Source: Lutraria lutraria
Lineage: Eukaryota > Mollusca > Bivalvia > Venerida > Mactridae
DNA length: 64,000 bases
Assembly: GCA_964023205.1 (NCBI GenBank)
Contig: OZ026848.1
Coordinates: forward strand, 5,384,501 to 5,448,500
Reading direction: 5' to 3'
Made by a program: the position numbers and the translations under genes. Shown here in pieces: positions 14,701 through 25,489 of this stretch (position 1 is the stretch's first letter; every line of letters begins with the position of its first letter). The notes under the pieces are model-generated. The model saw only the letters and a program-made list of their open reading frames with translations, had not been told where the DNA came from and did not search any database.

Positions 14701-17700
14701 TTCTCTAAGGTCGTTGCCGTTGTTTTTGTCAGTATTCACAATAGGCTTTAGAGTACAAAAACAGATTCAAGGTCACCCAATAAGCATTTACCAGACAGAC
14801 AGAACCAGCTAAAGGAACCATATATAAAACATATAATTGACATAAATGGAACAGTCGTCTAGTGTATTGAAAGGTGAAGCTATGGGCAGTGAATACATAT
14901 TGCTATCCCTTTTTGGAACGTTAAACTAACTGAATTATTTTCTTAACTTTTATTTTATGTTAGCGTGAGGTTTCGAATTTTTCGTGTGTTAAATATTATT
15001 TCGACTACGTTTTGTTTAGCGCACCATTTGTTTGGTTTGAGTGAGCCATATATGAATGGCAAAACTTCAGTTTCCTGAACCCTTTTCTATTACATAGAGG
15101 CCCATGTTTAGAACTATTAGCTATCAGACATAACTGTTTTACTACGTCAGTTCAACAGAAATGTTTAGTTTTAGGATATGGAATATTTCTTGGTAAAATG
15201 TTTTCCATCTTTTTTCGAAGCTCTTCAAAGTATGGAATCTGAACGTCGGGGAGAGACAGTGCATGAAGTATAATGCTAATTTTATGTAATTAAACAATAA
15301 ATTAACACAAATATAGTATAAAGAACACAAACAAATCACCCTGGGACTAATAAGAAAACTGCCACTGTCTGTTGCAGTAAGCATAGTTGTTGTCAATTCA
15401 GGACAATTCATGGTTTAAGTATTGACAGCCGGTGTTGACTGACCTTGTCTTCTATAGTCCAATGTGCATTTATAATAATAGGAAAAATATATAATCAAGG
15501 AAAAGATACTATCAAAATTAAAAAATCTAATCGGATTTAAAGCTTAAGTACAAACAGGAAAATAATCTTAACCAAGACATGTGCGTTATCTGCTTAAAAT
15601 CTCATCTCTGGCGTGTCGTATCCTTCAGTTGTTTTGAATGTCTCAAGATAAATATTTACAATGTATGTCATTAGAGAATTTTTGAAATTTAAGCGACACA
15701 TGAAAGCTACCTAACATAACCATTCAGCTCAGCTCATCTTATTTGAAACAAAACGGAGGCCCATATCGAAATTAATGCAGTTCAGCATTAATGTACAAGT
15801 TCTATTTGCAGATGCTGGATCGGTGATAGTTCCTTACAGTGGATTGTATATGGACCCATAGTGTTTTCTATAGGGGTAAGTAGTGTCGACTATAAATGAA
15901 AAACTCGAGAAGTAAATTTCCATACGAATATTTTCGCTTGATGTAATTTAGGAGCACGAACCGTACGGGATAGTTTTGATATGAGTATTTGAACATTGTC
16001 TTACATAAATTATTAATTCATTTGCTCATGTTGGTTCATGATGCTATGTATAAGTAAGAGTTACTTTTTAGGTAAGAAAGCATTCAAACCATCTTAGTGC
16101 ACTGTATGAGTTACGTGTAATATGTTGTTCTTCTAAGCTAAGAAGTTAGAACGCCGCTAAATTTTGTATAAAGATAAGCAAGTCAAACATTAAACATCCT
16201 TGTTACTGATTAGATGAGAAAGTTGGGCGCACACTAAAACAAGTGTTTGGACATTTTTTCAGGTGAATGTTCTGTTCCTGATCAACATTATCACACTTCT
16301 AATTTCAAAACTACGACAGATGCCTGAAGCGGACCAAACAAAGTAAGTTAGCACGTTCCAAATAATGCCACACACTTCTCACCCACAACCTGTTAGAATT
16401 CTGACGTAAGCAGTAGCACGTACAAAATATTTGTTTTGTCTGTTTGTTTTGGGCTGTACGCCCCTTTTCAACAACACTGTCATTTGCAACTTTACGTAAC
16501 ATCTTAAAGTTCAAACTTTCAACTAAATAACTTTCTATCTTTCACAATTGTTTATGAGCATTAGTAACCTTGTATGCACGATGATGCTCTAAAATATGTT
16601 TAAAGGCCTAAAAACGCTGTTTTGTAACATGGTAACTAATTTCCGAAAGAAATTAAAAGAGAGTTGCCTGCGTTGATGTGACATCATAGTTGGCAGAGCC
16701 TTTATACGATTTCATAGGAGCTTAATGTTGTGTCAGGACCTTGATACGTCAATATTGAACAGCCAATAAAGATATAAGCTTACAATAAGAATTATGCATT
16801 ATTCATAACGTATGTGGCATTATGTCTTATATGTGTTGTTTGAAAAATAAATCAGCTCCACCGTTGCATGGTGAATGCCGTGATATGATTTATGACGGTT
16901 TTTAATATTTTGTTTTAAATGTGAACTTCTATTTTAGACTATTTACTAGTACATTGTATTAAGATATCGACAAATAAGAAATAATCGATAAAATGTTCTA
17001 TTGCTCAGTAATATATTATTTTTTGTCATTTAAGAAAAGCTGCCAAAGCGACACTTATTCTAGTTCCATTGCTTGGTCTCCAATACCTATTGTTTCCCGT
17101 AAGACCAAAGCCGGGCTCCAACCTTGATGAAGTGTATCATATAGCGGTTGCATTACTTGTGTCTTTACAGGTAAGACTCGCGTATTAGGAGTTTCATTAG
17201 ATATGTTTAGTGTTACAGTGTTGCGTCCCATTTTTGACCTTGAAATATTGCTTGATAATGAGGCTATCAAATCAAATAGTTATATATGGATTCAAAATAT
17301 TGAATACCGGTCCAGAAATAAATTATCATCTTAATGAATTATTTTTTATCTCGAATGGTTACATTGTAATGTTTCATTAATACTTTTGAAATCCAGTAAA
17401 TGCTTTCATGTCGTAAACCTTACTCTTACTCTCTTACTTTACAGGGGACGTTTGTTAGTATCGTCTACTGTTTCTGCAACAGCGAGGTAAATGTTTTACA
17501 TTTTCTGTATTAAAACGGTTACTAGGAAGAAAGAAATTTTAGATTCTTTTGATTAGAAAATAATACATTTTCATTATTCTGAGCATAGTGATTAAATCAT
17601 TTCAATAAAGACAGTACAAATATATTCCTTTTTAAAAAGGGATAAAAACAATATTTACCTTACCAATCATCCAATGGTCAATGATATACCGTGTACAACA

Positions 17701-17935
17701 CCAGAAGCAATACTTAGAAGCGTATCATTTAAAAAACATAAAAAGGTGCGCATTAAACTATGTTTTATTAGTAGCAACATTTAATCCTTTATTATCTTTA
17801 CTGAAGGTGTTACAGGTGTTAAGGAGGAAATGGCGACAGCACAAACTGATGTCAAGAAGCGGCATGCAGGCATCGATTCACGGAACCACGTACACGTGTT
17901 CACCGTCTGAGCGAACCGCCACTACGGCACAATGA
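2687..17935 (+). CDS. Class B1 (secretin-family) GPCR, calcitonin/DH31-receptor-like, 5'-partial
   Basis: This is a spliced gene with exons 2687-2781, 5752-5855, 7713-7839, 8772-8925, 11875-11941, 15812-15875, 16263-16342, 17035-17170, 17445-17486 and 17816-17935. All nine junctions keep phase and have GT/AG ends. The product is a plasma-membrane peptide-hormone receptor of the family that usually couples to Gs and cAMP. Visible hallmarks are the hormone-domain end (NGTW, NYSEC), TM1 (TLSL, then FR), ICL1 (LRCDRITIHKNLF), TM3 (WMFCEGLYL), TM4 (GWG), the ECL2 CW pair, TM5-ICL3 (LLISKLR), TM6 (KATLILVPLLG) and TM7 (QGTFVSIVYCFCNSEV). About 328 codons are present; the family is usually 400-450, so the signal peptide and first half of the hormone domain are missing, probably upstream of base 1. 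Subfamily is inferred: PLLGLQYLLFPVRP resembles calcitonin receptors, but PDF- or CRF-type relatives are not excluded. Confidence 0.93.
2991..3250 (+). repeat. tRNA-derived SINE, family A, nearly full length
   Basis: It starts GCCTCCGTGGTCGAGTGATT, a tRNA-like box A region, followed by a stem-like GCTGACTTCAAATCACTG and a degraded box B near 3058-3075. The tail reads TTGAAAAGGGGCGTAAAACTC then an A-rich end. The same body recurs at 49682-49834 and, inverted, at 60681-60912, with a tail fragment at 16430-16485. Confidence 0.7.
3450..3512 (-). repeat. tRNA-like SINE head
   Basis: On the minus strand it reads CGGTCGTGGTCCAGTTGCTA, a tRNA box A-like start followed by an anticodon-stem-like GC-rich stretch. 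It is too short and imperfect to be a working tRNA gene. Confidence 0.4.
3639..3776. mobile_element. MITE 'CAGTCAAAC', copy 1
   Basis: The element begins CAGTCAAAC and ends GATTTGACTG, with a TA dinucleotide on both sides (3637-3638 and 3777-3778). TA duplication is typical of Tc1/mariner-type elements. It has no coding capacity and is 138 bp long. Confidence 0.7.
5752..5855 (+). CDS. Receptor exon b: stalk and transmembrane helix 1
   Basis: The exon starts in phase 0 after the acceptor TTTTTTTACAG and ends on two bases of an Arg codon before GTAAAT. It encodes an acidic stalk (IADDDSF) followed by a helix running from IFIGGCTLSL to ISLGIFMRF, then the split Arg, matching the class B pattern GYxxSLxxL...FxxFR. 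An overlapping antisense frame here is a shadow. Its phases fit both neighbours exactly. Confidence 0.88.
7713..7839 (+). CDS. Receptor exon c: intracellular loop 1 and TM2
   Basis: The exon completes the split Arg and continues QLRCDRITIHKNLFLSY into TM2 and the start of extracellular loop 1 (GQVLLSNP). LRCxRxxIHxNLF is a strong class B motif. It ends in phase 0 before GTAAGA. Confidence 0.93.
8772..8925 (+). CDS. Receptor exon d: TM3, intracellular loop 2, start of TM4
   Basis: The exon opens with GWCRFLHV (the conserved TM3 Cys) and runs through NFLWMFCEGLYL to CYLIGWG. Its last base is the first of a Gly codon. The donor is GGTAAGT. The frame stays open for another 84 codons into the intron, to 9179, so intron retention would give a truncated receptor. 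Confidence 0.95.
8926..11874. other. Receptor intron with in-frame read-through and TIR element
   Basis: The exon d frame continues open to a stop at 9177-9179. Further on lie an (AT)n run at about 9598-9612 and the element at 10376-10937. The rest is AT-rich with nothing recognised. Confidence 0.5.
10376..10937. mobile_element. Non-autonomous DNA element with 17-bp terminal inverted repeats
   Basis: GGCATGCCCTGGAACTG at 10376-10392 is perfectly inverted at 10921-10937. The interior is non-coding and holds a perfect hairpin at 10525-10550 (arms AATAAAAGGCTT, loop AC). The family is not identified. Confidence 0.6.
11875..11941 (+). CDS. Receptor exon e: TM4 and start of extracellular loop 2
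   Basis: It joins to read GWG-ASVLVTGVYVIVR, then TSLEEKAV. The family's usual proline after GWG (GWGxP) is replaced by Ser here. It starts with two bases and ends with two bases of a Glu codon, consistent with both neighbours. Confidence 0.92.
15812..15875 (+). CDS. Receptor exon f: extracellular loop 2 Cys-Trp and start of TM5
   Basis: It encodes E-CWIGDSSLQWIVYGPIVF. The CW pair supplies the loop-2 cysteine that bridges to TM3, and YGPI marks the start of TM5. It is 64 nt, ends in phase 0 and is followed by GTAAGT. Confidence 0.93.
16263..16342 (+). CDS. Receptor exon g: TM5 and intracellular loop 3
   Basis: It encodes VNVLFLINIITLLISKLRQ, which carries the class B TM5/ICL3 motif N-x3-FLxNI-x3-L-x-SKLR, followed by MPEADQT. 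It ends with two bases of a Lys codon before GTAAGT. Confidence 0.94.
16430..16485 (-). repeat. SINE family A tail fragment
   Basis: GGCTGTACGCCCCTTTTCAA matches, inverted, the 3' end of the SINE at 2991-3250 and the one at 60681. Only the tail is present. Confidence 0.5.
17035..17170 (+). CDS. Receptor exon h: TM6, extracellular loop 3, start of TM7
   Basis: After the split Lys it reads KAAKATLILVPLLGLQYLLF, the conserved KAxKATLxLxPLLG block of TM6, then PVRPKPGSNLDEV of loop 3 and the start of TM7 ending SLQ. It is 136 nt, phase 2 to phase 0, with donor GTAAGA. Confidence 0.95.
17445..17486 (+). CDS. Receptor exon i: 42-nt TM7 micro-exon
   Basis: It encodes exactly 14 residues, GTFVSIVYCFCNSE, the G-x3-(S/A)-I-x-YCF-x-NSE signature of class B TM7. 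A 42-nt exon at this place is a known conserved feature of class B receptor genes. Both ends are phase 0. Confidence 0.95.
17816..17935 (+). CDS. Receptor exon j: cytoplasmic tail and stop
   Basis: It encodes VLRRKWRQHKLMSR and a short Ser/Thr-rich tail (SPSERTATTAQ), ending in TGA at 17933-17935. The V-x-RR-x-W motif after NSE is the usual start of the class B C-terminal helix 8. The 40-residue tail is shorter than in many relatives. Confidence 0.92.
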   Translation: MLRRKWRQHKLMSRSGMQASIHGTTYTCSPSERTATTAQ

Positions 17936-18131
17936 CGATTAGTATTTTCATACTAGGTACCTGGACAAGAGACGGTAATAATAGTTGTTTGTGTGTGCAA
18001 AGATTGTGTTAATTTTGTAAACTGTCTGACAGTCAATTGAACTAACCTGCGCTCCAATTTAGGATAGTTTGGGTCATTTTGAAAAACGTGTTTCAATTTC
18101 GTTGCATATTTTACAAGAATATAAAATAAGG

Positions 18132-18315
18132 GACCGTCGTGATCGAGAGGATATGGCCCACCATGAGTTCGAATTACATTCAAGACCAAAAAAAATCATA
18201 TAAGACGAAGTTGTCCAGCTAACTGATGGAAGGTCTGTGGTTCTACCCTGGTGTAAGCCTGGGGGTTACCCCCACTGTTAAAGCTGGAAGGGTATCCAAG
18301 TGATCATGATTATTG
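18132..18315 (+). repeat. SINE-like element, family B
   Basis: A tRNA-like head (GACCGTCGTGATCGAGAGGA ... GAGTTCGAATTAC) is followed by a body containing GTGGTTCTACCCTGGTGTAA and CCCCACTGTTAAAGCTGGAA. The body matches the element at 57437-57640. Confidence 0.55.
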
Positions 18316-18491
18316 TTGCGATGATAAATCCCAGTGAAGATAACATGATGAACATCATTTTATTTTCTGCATTTAATTTAAATGTTTAAGAGTTTGTTGT
18401 TGCAACCACCACACGCAAACGAGGAGTAGACAAATAAGTTTTCTCTGAGAAGTTTACATATAAAATCATGATAGATTCAATCAAATGACGT

Positions 18492-18497
18492 AATAAA
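18492..18497 (+). promoter_or_regulatory. Possible polyadenylation signal for the receptor gene
   Basis: This is an AATAAA hexamer 557 nt downstream of the receptor stop. AATAAA is frequent in AT-rich DNA, so it is only a candidate. Confidence 0.25.
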
Positions 18498-20467
18498 ACG
18501 GGCTTGAAGAATCAAATATTATATGCAGGCAACTGCTGTAAAACTTCTGAAAACCAAAATTCTCAGGAAATTGGATGTTTTTCAACTTTTTTCGGAATTT
18601 ATCAAAAAGTTCTCTGGAAACCAGTATTGTCGGAATTTTAGCCCAGTCCGGAAGTGGTCCGGTTTACAGGAGTTTTCTGTAATAAGTACAAAACCTATCA
18701 ACAAACACACACTAAAAATGTGTTAATGCCAATTGCAAATTAAAACTATACAATTGTAGATAACATATAAGACATAAATGAAACAATACTAAATCACGAT
18801 AGATTGATACTCAAAAGTTGTCGACTAGAAAAATTAGAACCCAAGCATTAAAAAAAAACCTCAAAAAACAAATCTCAAATGTCTCCTATTAAATATAAAA
18901 AATATACCATTTTAAAAAGTACCTCATTAAAGATAAAAAAAGTTACCCATTAATAATAATAGCAATCATCATGTCATTGCCAACAATGGATTTAATTTTG
19001 ATTAAAAGCAAAAAAAATCATGAATGCTCTTTTAAATCTTTAGACGATTATGTATGAACGTGTACGTGCTGTTTAGAAATAATTAAACCACATGCATCAA
19101 GTCTTTACAATTGATTGAAAATAGAAACGGATTTAATTAAATTAGCATTTAAAATGTATTCAATTTAATTTAGCTGACATGCTATTTTTACCTATAAAGA
19201 ATATATTCAACATGTTTGCAAGCTAATAATCAAATGTGTATTTTTCAGGGTGTTCTGATGGATATGTTGAATTTAAACACAACTCTTTGTTTGGGACAGA
19301 ATGACACAGTTCAACGTGGTGCTGCCTGCCTATTGTGTACAATTGTATTGTCGGTGAAGACTTTGTATTTAAGTGGCCTTTCGTGTATACGGTCGTAACT
19401 GTCAGTTTTCTCTAGTTGTGCGATCTGTCTCCTGCGATGTCCCGACACGAACGGAAATGTATATTTTGGTTAAAGAACGGTCCAAGTTAATTTACACATG
19501 CTCATCTAACAAAATCATCATAGTCAGTAACAAGTATCAATATTGAAATCGTTATTAGATTTGTCATATTTTGTATTGTTTCACACACATGTGTCAAAAT
19601 CTATAAGTTAGGGCAAAACAACGACAGAGAACCATGCTCTTGTATATTAAGACAATTTATTTTATGTCCCTATGGGGATAGAATGATGATCTTATATATA
19701 ATGACTTACTTATGTGTTTTTTTTGTAAAATCGTATCAATCAGATTTTTGTACGTGCTTTAAGTATAGTGCGCATATGTTCATATATTAAGATGTTTTAT
19801 ATCGGTACACATTTTGTAATAGACTTAAGTGTATTACGCGTTTTAAAATTTGTGTATTTTGAAAACGGACAAAAATCCAAACAATGATTTGCATATTTCT
19901 CGTAAGTTCATTTGGTGTCGCATTGTCGAAAACTTCGCATGTGTTATCTTTTTCCAAATCTGGTGTTCCATCAACAATTCAATATTCACCCCTATTGCAT
20001 AACATATTGTGTTTCATTTCTCTAATCATATTCCAGTGTTGTATCAGTTCCTTGTACTTAAACCATTGTCCCGCCAGTGATAATTAGACCTTAAGAATCA
20101 GAATATACGTTTGTACTTGTATATGTCCGTATGATCATTTTAGAAACGTAGTAAACAACAATACTTCAAACAGTTTCAAATGAAACTATCCTCACCAATT
20201 GTTGATCTGCAGAAAGGTGATCGACTATTTCAAAATTCAACCCACCCAATTTTGTCAGCGAATTCGACAAAGATCTTTCTTTCGTATGTTTTTTTCACTA
20301 CAAGCATAATTATAATTCTAACAAAACTACTTTCCTGCCTACCCGCTGCTACAACTAGTCGCATACTAGTTAACAAACATTTTATTTAATTATAGACTGA
20401 TACACGTTATCTGAGACATATCATGACAATGTATTATATCATTCTGATACAACCAATTACAATGAAC

Positions 20468-21446
20468 TGAATATATTTGAGAAAGGGAAATTATATTCAT
20501 TCCCAATTAAAGTGCCTGTTTTGAGCAAATTAGGGGTACAAATGTTGAGATAAATACAAAATGTCTTCAATTTTTTCAGTCGTCCAAAGCTTTTCAAAAA
20601 GAAATAAATAAATCTATACTGAATAAAGAATGTGAACATTTTCGATGCCCGAACAGTTTGTACAAAAAGTTTGGACGTCCAAACTTTTCGAAAAATATTT
20701 AAAAATGCTTAAAGTTTTGATGCCAGAATAATTTGTACGTCAAAAAGTTTGGACGTCCGAACTTTTTGTACAAATTATTCTGGCATCCAAATCATCTTTT
20801 TGGGAAAATTTGGACGTCCAAAATTTGTTGTACAAATTGTTCGGGTGTCCAAACTTTAAGCATTTGTCAATGTTTTTTCGAAAAGTTTGGACGTCCGAAC
20901 TTTTTGTACAAATTATTTTGGCATCCAAACTTTAAGCATTTTTCAATGTTTTTCGAAAAGTTTGGACGTCTGAACCTTTTTGTACAAATAGTTAGGGCAT
21001 CCAAACATTTCACATTCTTTTTTTGCTACTGATCACTGCAATGATGTTTTGGAAAAGTTTGGACGTCCGAACTTTTTGTACAAATTATTCTGGCATCCAA
21101 ACATTCAGTATTTTTCAATGTTTTTCGAAAAGTTTGGACGTCCAAACTTTTTGAACAAACTGTTCGGGCATCGAAACTTTTCACATTCTTTATTCAGTAT
21201 AGATCATTTTATTTCTTTTTGAAAAGCTTTGGACGACTGAAAATATTGAAGACATTTTGTACAAAATTGTTCGGACGTCCAAACTTTTTTTAGTGTTCTG
21301 TTTGACTTTTTTAACAAATGAACATCAAAAATGTAAACTTTGTTGGTTTTTTTTTTCAATTTATCTCAACATTTGTACCCCTAATTTGCTCAAAACAGGC
21401 ACTCTAATTGGGAATGAATATAATTTCCCTTTCTCAAATATATTCA
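20468..21446. mobile_element. 979-bp fold-back element with 88-bp terminal inverted repeats
   Basis: Positions 20468-20555 are the reverse complement of 21359-21446 with one mismatch I can see. Inside, 20556-20700 again pairs approximately with 21125-21280, so the ends form one long hairpin stem. The centre is an array of the palindrome GTTTGGACGTCCAAAC and its variants (near 20669, 20748, 20806, 20884, 20961, 21055, 21133 and 21275), separated by spacers with TTTTTGTACAAATTATTCTG. Frames read as peptides here only reflect the repeats. No transposase is present, so it would be non-autonomous. No target-site duplication is clear. Confidence 0.85.
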
Positions 21447-21613
21447 CTTAATGGTATAAGCTGACTACAATACTTGATAATGACGATAGTGCGCTGCAGA
21501 GGACTTTGTATACATTGTATACAATGTGTTAATCTGTCACATGTATTATATTCATTTTATATTGTTTTAAATTGTATATTTTATTTAGGAGTGTGTTGAA
21601 TTATATGGAGAAT

Positions 21614-21730
21614 AAATGGTTGGTGCCGAGATGGAGAAGGTTTATTCGGTTAGGCTAAGAACGCTGAAATTGGCGGGCCTCGTGGCGAGCCCATTTAGCT
21701 TTCGTGCCGCCATCTCGCACCAACCATGTG
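21614..21730. repeat. Inverted repeat with GC-rich centre
   Basis: AAATGGTTGGTGCCGAGATGG near 21615 pairs with CCATCTCGCACCAACCAT near 21710-21727, and the centre holds GGCGGGCCTCGTGGCGAGCCC. The layout is that of a small MITE. Confidence 0.55.
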
Positions 21731-21734
21731 TTCG

Positions 21735-22115
21735 ATTTATCCTGTTTCTACTACAAAATATATGTTTCTACAACGAAGTAATTCTCAAAACTATATTACT
21801 TGATTTAAAACACACGTTATGCCTCTCTTCAACAGCGTCATAACCGTCCAGCAACATGACGTCAATAAAATAGTCCCATATGCAAATTCATGCTATTCGT
21901 AATAAAACTAATTAAACATTCGCTTCATTTATATAACATTGTATCATTTTATAATATAAAAAGCACACCAGGATGTAACACGAGCGGTTTACGGCGTGTA
22001 GTATTACCAAGAGACGAAATAAAGCAAACCACGTGACCTAGTGACAGGATAAAGCTACGTTTATCCAGTCACTGCTTTATTAGGTCCATACACAATGTAG
22101 AAACAGGATAAAAAT
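21735..22115. repeat. Inverted repeat pair TTTATCCTGTTTCTAC
   Basis: TTTATCCTGTTTCTAC near 21737 is inverted near 22098 (GTAGAAACAGGATAAA). The sequence between is non-coding and includes AGTGACAGGATAAAGC. It may be one non-autonomous element. Confidence 0.4.
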
Positions 22116-25100
22116 GATTAATAAAATATGACATTGTTTATCAACTGTTTTGAAAACACGTTTTCATTGTTATGCTTTCATGTTTTTCGCCACCATTTTG
22201 CGATCATATATTTGTTAAAATGGAATTGTAATCTTTGCTAAATAAAGGAACAAACTAAAATATTCTTATTAAGTTTAGAACGAGAATACAATTTTGTTTC
22301 GCAAATAGCCAATAAAATGTATTCAACGACCAAACTTCGCACCTCTGATCGCCACCTACCAGTGCCTTGCAATGTATCCTCTGGTGGCCGGGGCAGCCCT
22401 AGAACCCTAGCTTGTATGTGGATTATTCTCATTTAAAGAAGCCATCCAACGACTTGATATTCGGTATCCAGTACTGTTATGTACAACAAAACGTTCATTA
22501 CTGAGTTACAAGGATGATATTACAGAAAAATTAATGAAAAATCAATCAACTTTCATGCTGTTGATTTAAGGTGATAGCATCATGTTGCTTTCTTACAGCC
22601 ACAATGTATATACAAGGTTACAAATGGTTCCGCTCTCTGGTTCCCTTACCAGTGCCTTGCCAAAGTCCTTGTCTTGTAAGTACATCCACACGCACTGCTG
22701 CTGGACATGCAGTGCTCAGTGCCAGGCACAATCGAAGCGTTCAATAATGATATACCATTCATTATACAACAGAAACCTCATCCTTCAGTTTCCGATTTGG
22801 TTTAGTCAGTTTTGCGATTGTTTGGTATATCACAGTCCACACTGAATATTACAAAAATAACAAGAAAAACTACAACAAAACGTTATAGGTAGACGAATAG
22901 GCGGGCGGCGGCGGAATTTCAAGTAGCATATTGGTTTATGTTTTTTGTATGAAGTTGATTTTTTCATAAAGAATAATGACTGTATATTCATCCTCCATTA
23001 TGGAGAGTATAACATATTTACATGATATGAGTAATACACATATATTGACAATCATGAGTGTTTTACAAATGATTGAATTCATGTATATAGTTCACAAGCA
23101 CAAGGTAATATCATACCCTACATCAATCAAATAGAATAAACCCTAAATGTTAACAAATTCACCATAATCTGCTATGATACAACCGCATTGAACTTCAAAT
23201 AGCATTTCAGATATTATGCCACACAACATCTAATCTAGGTAAACATCACTGAGCAACACCTGCATGACTTACTTCCCTATCAACTATTAATAGATTCAAT
23301 CATCACCATTAGCCAATCAAATGGCCAAGATTACCCAAACTTGTGATAGACACTACACTATATACCCACAAACAACTAGAATAAACGTGTACACATTACT
23401 AAAATTCATCTGGAAAAATACAAATACATTTATAATGATTTGGCAAAAACAACATTGAATGTTGTGATTAATCATGAACGAGATTACACTTAACATCTAT
23501 CTTGACTAAATGGAAACAAAAATATCTTCTAAAAAAGAGAATAGGCTTGTATACTGTAGAACAGTAGTTCTTAGAAAAACACAGTAGACTATCTCGTGTA
23601 TTCAAATGGGCTGATAACTGAAAAAAGTATTGAGTGTCCAAAGACTCCAGAGTGAGATTAAATGGTTTATATGAACTATTTGTGACCTTCTCGAGCGTAC
23701 TAACAGTTAAGGCTATGAACAAAAAATCTTGATTCTAAGGCTAAAAATATGCAAACTATTTTTCCGTAAATTAGATTATATTTAATTTACGGTATTTGTA
23801 TTCTATTAACTATATACATGTAATAGTATATTTTTACAGGGTTTACACGTTTTGATATTTAATATGCGGTTGTATTGATGTTTTTTCGGCTTTTATTATT
23901 GCATTATTTTCAGAGGCAATAAAATAAATAATTACGGATTAAAGTATGAGAAAACTCATACTCTAGCTAAAGACACTTTTAATTCTTATAAATATAGGTC
24001 ATACGTAATATTAGACAGCAAACCGAAAAAGTATTTTTGCAGAGTTTGTATAACTGATGGAAGATGAATATCACTTACTCAGAGGTCTGAAAACTTATAT
24101 CTGTACACTAGTGAATGTCTCTAAGACGTAATTGAGTACTTGTGCCACTTAAGAAGTAATGAAATAAGTTAACTTTCATGTTATTTTGTATTGGCAGAGA
24201 AAATAAGAAGTTCTTTATGAAATTTACGCGTGTAATTTGATACAACATGATATACTGCGAACACAAATTGCTTTTCTGAACTGATTTCCGTCTGTGTACA
24301 TGTATAACTTTACAATGTAGCGCGACTAATGTCCACATTTACTAAAAGCATATTAAACTATTTCGTTTGTTTGTGCAGGGCCTCGAGGCGTAAGTAATGA
24401 TTGAGATATATTTCTCTGAAGTGTTTTGTTTACAAGGAAGTTTGAAGTCAACGTAATGTTATATGAAGAGTTGATTATTCTGTAAAGCCTGCACGAAGTC
24501 ATGTCGTTTTTCATTGACAGTGTTTCGTGGGTAAATGGTCTTGCGCTTTTGTTAATGGTATGTCTATAGTCCATAACCGCCTGCAATAGCGCTACATTAT
24601 TATGTTTTATCATTTCCATGCTCTCGCCATTCGAAAAGGTGAAATTCTCGTCCTCCTGTCACATTTCTAGTTTCTTACTCTTAATAGCAGTCTCAAAACT
24701 ACGGACATCCCTCATACATGTACGTTTTATATCAACACAAACAAATAGGAATTGTTCCCATTACCTGTTTGAAATACAGTAGAAATATAAAAATGTCCCG
24801 AAATAAGAGATCATAATGATGACGATGTCTGAGGTGTCTTTGAATATAAATAAAAACTCTGGATTAAACGTATAACAAAAACGTCGCGTTGTGATTTATC
24901 ATTTATTAAACATTAATAACCCAAGTTCCAAGAATTCTCTCTTAGACTTCTACTAAGACTTCTTTTTAGACTTTTTTTTACCCTGGTGGATGTATCTCTA
25001 TATATACAAAAGCCCAACTGCGTCGTAGTTTCCAGCCCCTTCACGCAGATGTTAGTTGTTTAGACCAATTGTCTATCATGATACTAATTTTAGATAATAG

Positions 25101-25489
25101 CTCACTTTTTAAAATATCAAGTTATGGTTAATCGGGTACAGTGTATATATTTCTATAAACAAGCTGTCCAATCAACCAATAACATTTCATGCTTTAACAT
25201 CAAACATAGAATGTTCTAGAGATTTCTTTTATCTTCCCACCAAGTACTGCCAAATATGGGGATTGTTCAAATGTCAATTTGTACTTGAATGAGCTCCAAT
25301 TCAACAAATGCATGTATACTACATGTATGACCAATACGCACTATTAGTCTCGTCGGTACACTGTATTGATCCATACATGAGTATATTAAAAGGCTGTTTA
25401 CCTACTACATGCATAATTAAGATAATTAATTACACATGTAAGCCGACTATGTTACAAACGTACTTACCATAAGACAATATACATGTACA

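Larger units (their letters stand above)
17936..20467. other. Downstream flank of the receptor gene
   Basis: It holds the 3'UTR of unknown length, a SINE-like stretch at 18132-18315 and AT-rich unique-looking sequence. No further exon or gene is recognised. Confidence 0.5.
21447..25489. other. Intergenic, repeats only
   Basis: Apart from the hairpin elements at 21614-21730 and 21735-22115 the region is AT-rich non-coding sequence. A minus-strand open frame at 24353-24619 has no recognisable domain and no partner exons. Confidence 0.45.

Noticed and set aside
20733..21032. 99-codon frame with repeated KFGRPNFLYKLFWHPN
   Set aside because: The peptide repeats mirror the DNA repeats of the fold-back element. 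There is no independent coding evidence.
24353..24660. Open minus-strand frame that could look like a cytoplasmic tail exon
   Set aside because: Tested as an alternative 3' end of the EGF gene. In the required phase it hits a stop early, and no linking transmembrane exon was found.
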